A stretch of 34,474 nucleotides of DNA from Streptomyces tauricus. GTDB taxonomy: Bacteria; Actinomycetota; Actinomycetes; Streptomycetales; Streptomycetaceae. This document shows, in pieces, positions 29,640 to 34,474 of this stretch; the first letter of the stretch is position 1; each line of letters begins with the position of its first letter. The notes beneath the pieces are model-generated. The model was not told the DNA's origin, made no database searches, and was given only the letters and a program-made list of their open reading frames with translations. Made by a program: the position numbers and the translations under genes. The stretch lies in the NCBI RefSeq assembly GCF_014650955.1, contig NZ_BMVY01000053.1:1-34474 (forward strand), written 5' to 3'.

Positions 29640-31142
29640 TCATCGGCGTACCGGATCGTCGTGCAGGAGCGGGTAGCGGGCCGAGAGGCGCATGGCGCCC
29701 TCGGTGACCGCCGGGTCGTGCGAGGCGGCCTGGACGCCGTCGAGGTAGGCGTGGGCCGCCGCCTCGAACACCGAGTCCACCGCGGTCAGTTCGGCGGCCA
29801 GGGCCGCGCCCCGCTCGGTCCGCCGGGCGGCCAGGGACTCCTCCCGGTGGCGGGCCGCCGCGGCCTCTCCCTCCGCCCGCGCCAGGGCTGTCTCGGCCGC
29901 CTTCAACCGCTTCCCGTGATGGCGGTAGGCGGCGATGAAGGGGTGCTCCTCGGACAGGGCCAGCAGGAAGGCGATCCCGCCCGACAGCAGGAGCAGGGCG
30001 ATGAAGGTGACGCTGACCGTGTGCGGGTCCAGGTCCAGCTCCTGCATCAGGGTCGGCGCGGGCGGCAGATCGACGTTCAGCTGCCGGGCGAGCTCGTCCA
30101 TGGCTCCCGTGTCGGTGTCCCGGAACACGATGCGGGCCCGCATGTCGCCCAGGTACCAGGCCGCCACCGCCCAGAGGGACGCCAGCGCCGCCGCGATCGG
30201 CAGGACCACCAGCAGGGAGGCCGTGGCGCCCCGGCGGCGCCACTGGCGGCCGGCCTGGAAGGGGCCGATCGTCATGGCGACGCCCACCGCCGCGGTCAGC
30301 AGATAGGCGCTGGCCCGGCCCTGCGGGGTGCCGTCGTGTATCGCCAGGAACAGGGTGAGGTAGACCGGGAGTTCGACCAGGATCAGCAGCAGGGTCAGCA
30401 CCCGGCGGGGCCAGCGGGTCATGGCCGCGGTCTCCGTCAGGCCCTCCCAGGGCGCGTGGGCCGGGTGGGACGCGGCCCACGCGCCCTGCTTCTCGGAGTC
30501 GTCGTCCCAGTCGGCGGCCCCGTCGTCGCGGCCCTCGTACGGTCCGGCGCCCGGGTCGGTGCCGTCCATGCCGTGCGCACCGTGCGTACCGTCCGCGCGG
30601 CTCGGGCGGCCCGCTCCGAACCGGTCCACGGCCCAGGGCAGGAATCGGTCACGGCGGTCCTGGCGGGCGACCGTGCGGGTCGCCGCCCGGTCGAGGGCCG
30701 TGACCGCGGCCTGCTGGCGACGGCTCTCCTCCTGCTGCGCCTCCCTGGCGCGGCGGGCCTCGCTCGTGCGGGCCTCGGTGGCCGCGAACAACGCGGCCGA
30801 CGAGTGCAGTTCCTGCTCCTCGCGGCCGTGATGGTGGGCCACGACGCGGTGGCGCGCATGGTCGCGCAGCCCCCTGAGCCGGCCGAAGTAGGGCAGCCGG
30901 TGCAGCGAACCGAGGACGTACGGGTTGAGGGTGCCGTCCCGGGCGGCCCGGCGGCCGGCCGCCTCGGCCTCGCCCAGCAGGCGCCTGGCCTCGCGGGTGT
31001 CGGTCGGCGGGACCTGGCCGCGCGGCGCGGTGGGACGCGTACGGCCCAGACCGGGCGCGCGGCCCCGGCCGCGGCCGAGGCGCTCGCGCAGATCGTCCCG
31101 GAGCCGGCGGGGCTCCTCAGGCGCCGTATCCGTCGTCGACAT
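29640..31142 (-). CDS. Polytopic membrane protein with coiled-coil segments, function unknown
   Basis: 500 aa, not a family I recognise. The start at 31142 is secure: AAGGAGGTGAAGGTCG precedes it. The first ~240 residues are basic and charged with a coiled-coil stretch (SEARRAREAQQEESRRQQ) and a His/Asp/Gly-rich patch. Four predicted membrane helices follow (about residues 247-267, 281-297, 310-335, 377-397). A second long coiled coil (HHGKRLKAAETALARAEGE, about 410-460) precedes the end. It overlaps the upstream vWA-like lipoprotein gene by 26 bp, so the two are expressed together. A membrane scaffold for the lipoprotein is a plausible but unproven role. Confidence 0.8.
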   Translation of the reverse strand: MSTTDTAPEEPRRLRDDLRERLGRGRGRAPGLGRTRPTAPRGQVPPTDTREARRLLGEAEAAGRRAARDGTLNPYVLGSLHRLPYFGRLRGLRDHARHRVVAHHHGREEQELHSSAALFAATEARTSEARRAREAQQEESRRQQAAVTALDRAATRTVARQDRRDRFLPWAVDRFGAGRPSRADGTHGAHGMDGTDPGAGPYEGRDDGAADWDDDSEKQGAWAASHPAHAPWEGLTETAAMTRWPRRVLTLLLILVELPVYLTLFLAIHDGTPQGRASAYLLTAAVGVAMTIGPFQAGRQWRRRGATASLLVVLPIAAALASLWAVAAWYLGDMRARIVFRDTDTGAMDELARQLNVDLPPAPTLMQELDLDPHTVSVTFIALLLLSGGIAFLLALSEEHPFIAAYRHHGKRLKAAETALARAEGEAAAARHREESLAARRTERGAALAAELTAVDSVFEAAAHAYLDGVQAASHDPAVTEGAMRLSARYPLLHDDPVRR

Positions 31143-31953
31143 CGACCTTCACCTCCTTCTCCAGAAGCTGCTGCCAGAACTGCTGCATCTGCTCGACGCG
31201 TTCGGGGTTGGTCTTACCGCCGCGCATTGCGAAACCGACGCGGTAGACGGTGGTGTCCGGCAGGTCGGGCAGCCCGCGCCCGTCGACCAGCTCCTCCACG
31301 GCGGTGTCCCGCTCGGGCTGGGTGACGAGCTCGTACCGGGACAGCCTGAAGTCGGGGTCGGACTGGTCGAAGTCGCTGATCACCAGGACATGGAAGGTGC
31401 CGTCGGCACGCGGCACGTCGGCCGCGCGGGCGAGACCGCCCAGGACGTCCGAGCCCGGCTGGCGGTCCCGGGCGCACTTCAGCATCTTCTCCGCGCCAGC
31501 CCCGGCGAGGACCCGCGTCTGCTTCCACAGCCCTTCGCGCTCGGGCCGCTTGTCGGCGTCCGGGTCGATGTCGATCCGCGCCACCTGGCAGGAGGAGGCC
31601 TCGGAGGCGGAGGTGATGGGCGCGTAGGACAGGTACTTGCACTTCTTGTCGGCGAGGAAGGTCGGCAGCGTCGCCTGGAGCTTCTCCTTCGCGCGGAAGC
31701 CGGCGTCGCTGTCGAGGCCGGAGCCGGAGCCGTCCAGGACGACGGCGCAGTCGGCGGAGAGGTGCTCCGGGCCGTCGAACGGGCCGCCGTCGCAGGCCGT
31801 CGTCGTCACGGACAGCAGAAGGGCGGCGGTGGCCAGGGCCGCGGTGCGTCCGGCGGCGCGGGGCCGCCGTCGCGTGGTCGGAGTGTTTTTGGTGGTGGGT
31901 GTGGGTTCGGTTGGCGCCGTCGTCGTCGGTGCCGTCGTTCTTGTCGTCGTCAT
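31117..31953 (-). CDS. vWA-like secreted lipoprotein
   Basis: 278 aa from the ATG at 31953. A Thr/Pro-rich N-terminus and RRRP cluster lead into a hydrophobic segment ending in a lipobox-like LSVTTTAC, so it is probably lipid-anchored outside the membrane, though the n-region is unusually long (about 35 residues). The mature part starts with CAVVLDGSGSG, whose D-x-S-x-S resembles the MIDAS motif of von Willebrand A domains. VLVISDFDQSD fits the later core strand and second metal-site region of that fold. There are three further cysteines in the first half. It overlaps the coiled-coil membrane protein gene. The partner and ligand are unknown. Confidence 0.75.
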   Translation of the reverse strand: MTTTRTTAPTTTAPTEPTPTTKNTPTTRRRPRAAGRTAALATAALLLSVTTTACDGGPFDGPEHLSADCAVVLDGSGSGLDSDAGFRAKEKLQATLPTFLADKKCKYLSYAPITSASEASSCQVARIDIDPDADKRPEREGLWKQTRVLAGAGAEKMLKCARDRQPGSDVLGGLARAADVPRADGTFHVLVISDFDQSDPDFRLSRYELVTQPERDTAVEELVDGRGLPDLPDTTVYRVGFAMRGGKTNPERVEQMQQFWQQLLEKEVKVDVDDGYGA

Positions 31954-31967
31954 CGGGTCCCCCGTTC

Positions 31968-32537
31968 TCACCGGCCGGCCTGTGCGGCCGCCGGGCCGAG
32001 CCTCTGTTCCAGAATCTGCAGCGCTCTGCGGACCGACGGGTCGTCCAGCGACCAGTCCGGTCCTCCCGTCCAGGACCCGTCGAGGACCGCGTCCCGCGGG
32101 CTCTGCGCGGCCGGCGGCTCCTCCTGGCGGGCGGCGCGCGCGTACGCGGCCCGGTAGTGGGCGAGTTCCTGCTCCGCGCAGGCGGTGAGGGCCAGGCCGC
32201 GCTGCTGGCAGGCCGCCACCTCCGTACGCCACTGCGACACCCAGCCACCGAAACGGGCGAGTGCCGCGGGCGCGTCCCCGTCACGGCGGTCGTACTCCGT
32301 CACGATCCGCGCGGCCTCTTCCCGTACGCGGTCGATGAGCGCCGCGTGGCGGGTGGTGAACCCGGACCGCAGTTCGCCCAATGCCGTGGCCAGTCCGCCC
32401 GCCAGCTCCTGGGCGTAGTGCCCGGCGCCGATGCCGGCGTGGCTGTCCCGGCGTCCGCAGCGGGTGGCCCGCCAGCGGGTGCGTACCGTGAGACGGCTGC
32501 GGCCGTAGTCCGCCGGAACGGACCTCACCTCGCTCAT
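31968..32537 (-). CDS. Helical protein of unknown function, first gene of the vWA operon
   Basis: 189 aa from the ATG at 32537; GAGGGGG lies 5 nt upstream and is present twice in tandem (GACGAGGGGGACGAGGGGGATG). The protein is predicted mainly helical: HYAQELAGGLATALGEL, ALIDRVREEAARIVTEYDRR and CAEQELAHYRAAYARAARQEE. There is no signal peptide or membrane helix. I do not recognise the family. It stands 14 bp upstream of the vWA-like lipoprotein gene and is probably its cytoplasmic partner within a three-gene operon. Confidence 0.75.
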   Translation of the reverse strand: MSEVRSVPADYGRSRLTVRTRWRATRCGRRDSHAGIGAGHYAQELAGGLATALGELRSGFTTRHAALIDRVREEAARIVTEYDRRDGDAPAALARFGGWVSQWRTEVAACQQRGLALTACAEQELAHYRAAYARAARQEEPPAAQSPRDAVLDGSWTGGPDWSLDDPSVRRALQILEQRLGPAAAQAGR

Positions 32538-32565
32538 GGCATCCCCCTCGTCCCCCTCGTCGGAT

Positions 32566-32590
32566 TCCCGGACCACCCCCTGGTCCGGGA
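32566..32590 (-). promoter_or_regulatory. Stem-loop in the leader of the vWA operon
   Basis: Perfect 10-bp arms TCCCGGACCA / TGGTCCGGGA with a 5-nt loop, 29 bp upstream of the first start codon and its doubled Shine-Dalgarno. The surrounding 298-bp divergent region (32538-32835) is AT-richer than its flanks and must hold the promoters for both directions; I cannot assign hexamers with confidence. Confidence 0.55.
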
Positions 32591-32835
32591 TTTGCGAAGC
32601 CTAGGGGAAAAGCGAACCTGAGAGGGAGTGATTTGCGGCAACTGAATACCGCATCCGGAAATCAGCCGGAGATCGACCGGCGAACGACCGGGAGCGCACC
32701 GGGTTTTCCGAAGAGTTCCTGGATAGTTTCCTGAACCCGATCCACTTCGCGGCGACGCGGAATAGGCTTCTCTTCCGCCGGCCCGGAGTTTCCCCGAATA
32801 GACCTTCGAATATCGGGGCGGGAGTTCGGGGGCCG

Positions 32836-33708
32836 ATGGGGCGTGGGCGGAAAGAGCGCGGTGAGCATATGGCTGGGGGACATATGACTGAAGTGAAACG
32901 CGTGTCCGAAGGGAAAGTCGGGTCCGAAGTGGTCGACGCGGCTGATGTGACCGATGTGGCTGACGTGCCGGTGCGGGTCGCCGACGGGTGCTTCCCCGTC
33001 GAGACGCTCGGGCCGGGGCGGCGGCTGGGGGTGTGGTTCCAGGGGTGCGCGCTGGCCTGCCCCGGCTGTATGTCCCGGCACACCTGGGACGCGGCCGGCG
33101 GTCGGGCCACCACGGTGGGGGAGCTGCTGAAGTCGTGGGAGGCGGCGCTGGCCCTGGGCGCGGCCGGCCTGACGGTCAGCGGCGGCGAGCCACTGGCCCA
33201 GCCCGCCGCACTGGCGGCGCTGCTGCGGGGCGCGGACCGCCTCCGCCGAGCACGTCCGCCAGGTGGGCGCGCCGGACGGGACGAGGCGGAGAAGAACGAG
33301 GCAACCCCCGCGCCCCTCCCGGACGTCCCCGACGTCCCCGACTTCCTGGTCTACACAGGTCACGAGCCGGACGAGGTACCGGACCGGCTGCCGGAAGAGG
33401 TGTGGGCGGCACTGGACGGGGCGGACGCGGTCGTGACGGGCCGCTTCCGGGTCGCCGAGCCGACGGACCTGGTCTGGCGGGGATCGGCCAACCAGCGCCT
33501 CGTACCGCGCACCCCCCTCGGTATCCGCCGTTACGCCCCGCACCTCGCCCGCACCTACCCGCCGGGCCCCCGCATCAGCCTGCGCCCGAACGACACGGGA
33601 ACCGGCGCGAACGTCTACGGCGTACCGGCCCGCGGCGAACTGCGCCAGGTCGAACGATCCCTGTCGTCCACGGGAATCCACCTGACGAACCCGAGCTGGC
33701 GCCCATGA
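32836..33708 (+). CDS. Radical SAM protein, NrdG/pyruvate-formate-lyase-activase-like single-domain type
   Basis: 290 aa in the longest frame. Starts at 32869 and 32884 are equally possible, and the conserved domain only begins near residue 45 (VRVADGCFPVETLGPGRR). The [4Fe-4S] motif is C71-x3-C75-x2-C78 (GCALACPGC), followed by SAM-binding SGGEPL. LVYTGHEPDEVP and DAVVTGRF match the rest of the small activase barrel, and SANQRLV is close to the NrdG-type ending. A linker rich in Arg, Glu and Pro (about residues 138-170, including PDVPDVPDF) is inserted before the third strand pair. NrdG activates anaerobic ribonucleotide reductase by making a glycyl radical; no glycyl-radical enzyme is in this window. 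It is divergent from the vWA operon. Confidence 0.85.
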   Translation: MGRGRKERGEHMAGGHMTEVKRVSEGKVGSEVVDAADVTDVADVPVRVADGCFPVETLGPGRRLGVWFQGCALACPGCMSRHTWDAAGGRATTVGELLKSWEAALALGAAGLTVSGGEPLAQPAALAALLRGADRLRRARPPGGRAGRDEAEKNEATPAPLPDVPDVPDFLVYTGHEPDEVPDRLPEEVWAALDGADAVVTGRFRVAEPTDLVWRGSANQRLVPRTPLGIRRYAPHLARTYPPGPRISLRPNDTGTGANVYGVPARGELRQVERSLSSTGIHLTNPSWRP

Positions 33709-33743
33709 CGGCACGACGGACGCGCAGAGCCGGGACGCCCGCG

Positions 33744-34474
33744 CTACGGACGCCCGCCGCGCCGGCGACCGTCGTCCGGAGAGCCGTCGCGCGGACCGCC
33801 CCCTTCGAACAGGTGGGCGGTCTCCGGGTAGCGGGTCACTATGTGGACCGACCAGTCGGGGTCCGCCGTCAGGGCGTCCTCGATGGACCAGCGCAGCCAT
33901 TCCGCGCTGGTGCGCCGGTCCAGGCCGCCGCGCCCCGCGCCCAGCAGGGGGAAGCAGATCGAGCGCAGGCCCGGCAGCCCGTCGGCGCGGTCCCGGCGGC
34001 CCCGGGCGAAGCAGCCCGCGACGGCGGTGGCGATGTGCTGGGGGTCGACGCGGTAGGCGAGACCGTCGGGGACCGCCAGGGCCGCGTGGTAGACGCGACG
34101 CACCCCGCGTTCGGCCAGGCGCCCCGCACCCGTGGGCACGATCGTGCCGGGCCGCAGGGGCAGTACACCGGGACGGGCCCGCACCCACGCGGCCAGTTCG
34201 TCGGCGAGGACGTCCGTGACCGGCCCGTCCGCGTCGCGGCCCAGCGCGGCCGAACGGCGCAGCGCCCCGGACACGGTGGGCCTGAACGACTTCGACATCT
34301 CCAGGTGGACGTTCTCGGAGGAGACGAGGACGTCGATGTCCCGCAGCAGCTCGATGGGCGAGACATGCACGGTGACCGGCCGGTTCCCGACCCGCCCGGG
34401 GATCCCGGTGCGCGGTACGACGGCGGGCCGCGCCCCGGGCCCCCGCTCCGGCCGCGGGCAGCGCGCCGCCCGCC
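33744..34474 (-). CDS. Macrodomain (ADP-ribose-binding) protein, 5' end beyond window
   Basis: At least 243 codons. The frame stays open to the right edge, so the GTG at 34370 may be internal. The C-terminal region is a macrodomain: DIDVLVSSENVHLEMSKSFRPTVSGALRR corresponds to the usual 'D.iVn(a)aN' strand, GTIVPTGAGRLAERGVRRVYHAA is the second conserved block, and ICFPLLGAGRGGLDR is the third block (consensus P.lGtG.gG). The usual N-N is S-E-N here, as in divergent macrodomains. It ends 36 bp from the radical SAM gene, which converges with it. Macrodomains bind or hydrolyse ADP-ribose and occur in NAD- or ADP-ribose-linked stress and conflict systems; what lies upstream in this protein is unknown. 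Confidence 0.75.
   Translation of the reverse strand, partial: RAARCPRPERGPGARPAVVPRTGIPGRVGNRPVTVHVSPIELLRDIDVLVSSENVHLEMSKSFRPTVSGALRRSAALGRDADGPVTDVLADELAAWVRARPGVLPLRPGTIVPTGAGRLAERGVRRVYHAALAVPDGLAYRVDPQHIATAVAGCFARGRRDRADGLPGLRSICFPLLGAGRGGLDRRTSAEWLRWSIEDALTADPDWSVHIVTRYPETAHLFEGGGPRDGSPDDGRRRGGRP

Noticed and set aside
32862..32888. Direct repeat of catATG before the radical SAM gene as a regulatory site
   Set aside because: The two copies are only 15 bp apart, short (CATATG), in frame and without symmetry between them. They more likely reflect alternative start codons.

Overview
The window looks like chromosomal DNA of a Streptomyces or close relative. GC is very high, almost all third codon positions are G or C, GTG starts and 4-bp ATGA/GTGA overlaps are common, and the gene types are streptomycete: a PQQ-propeller protein of AfsK type, an AfsR/SARP-type regulator, F420/flavin LLM oxidoreductases, DUF6247 and a repeat-rich 'sigma-like' protein. 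The recurrent Streptomyces intergenic element built around GTTCCCCGCGCCCCT is also present. I see no tRNA, rRNA, CRISPR array or insertion sequence.

Layout. (1) 3-1229: C-terminal PQQ beta-propeller part of a gene that enters from the left. (2) 1432-5605: acyl-CoA catabolic block. A minus-strand operon encodes an Ltp2-like thiolase-fold protein, a DUF35 partner and an unusual crotonase; a FadD3-like CoA ligase is divergent. (3) 5654-11492: ABC exporter (FtsX permease, ATPase, small membrane protein) divergent from a two-component system. (4) 11692-16997: secreted serine hydrolase, DUF6247 protein, DNPMP-repeat protein, large AfsR-like regulator. (5) 17222-25043: second catabolic block on the plus strand, with amidohydrolase, LLM oxidoreductase, SDR, second LLM oxidoreductase, D-aminoacylase-like amidohydrolase and aldehyde dehydrogenase. 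(6) 25117-25643: PemK/MazF-type toxin-antitoxin pair. (7) 25724-29483: aldo/keto reductase divergent from an SDR-SDR-TetR operon. (8) 29640-34474: operon with a vWA-like lipoprotein and a coiled-coil membrane protein, a divergent NrdG-like radical SAM gene, and a macrodomain gene running off the right end.

The main observation is that blocks 2 and 5, about 11 kb apart, share a palindromic operator with core TGACG-N3-CGTCA. Six copies are present: two between the divergent ltp and fadD3-like genes, one before the first amidohydrolase, two before the second LLM gene and one at the aldehyde dehydrogenase start. At three promoters a box coincides with the -35 element at a 17-nt spacing. The two blocks therefore probably form one regulon, likely under a TetR-family repressor that is not obvious in the window. 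Gene content (FadD3-like ligase, Ltp2/DUF35 aldolase-like pair, crotonase without canonical glutamates, LLM oxygenases, hydrolases, SDR, ALDH) suggests breakdown of a cyclic or steroid-like acid. The substrate is unknown.

Other points are a perfect inverted repeat upstream of the two-component system with a matching half-site upstream of the secreted hydrolase, paired operators between the aldo/keto reductase and SDR-TetR operon, and the vWA/radical SAM/macrodomain neighbourhood, which I cannot assign to a named system.
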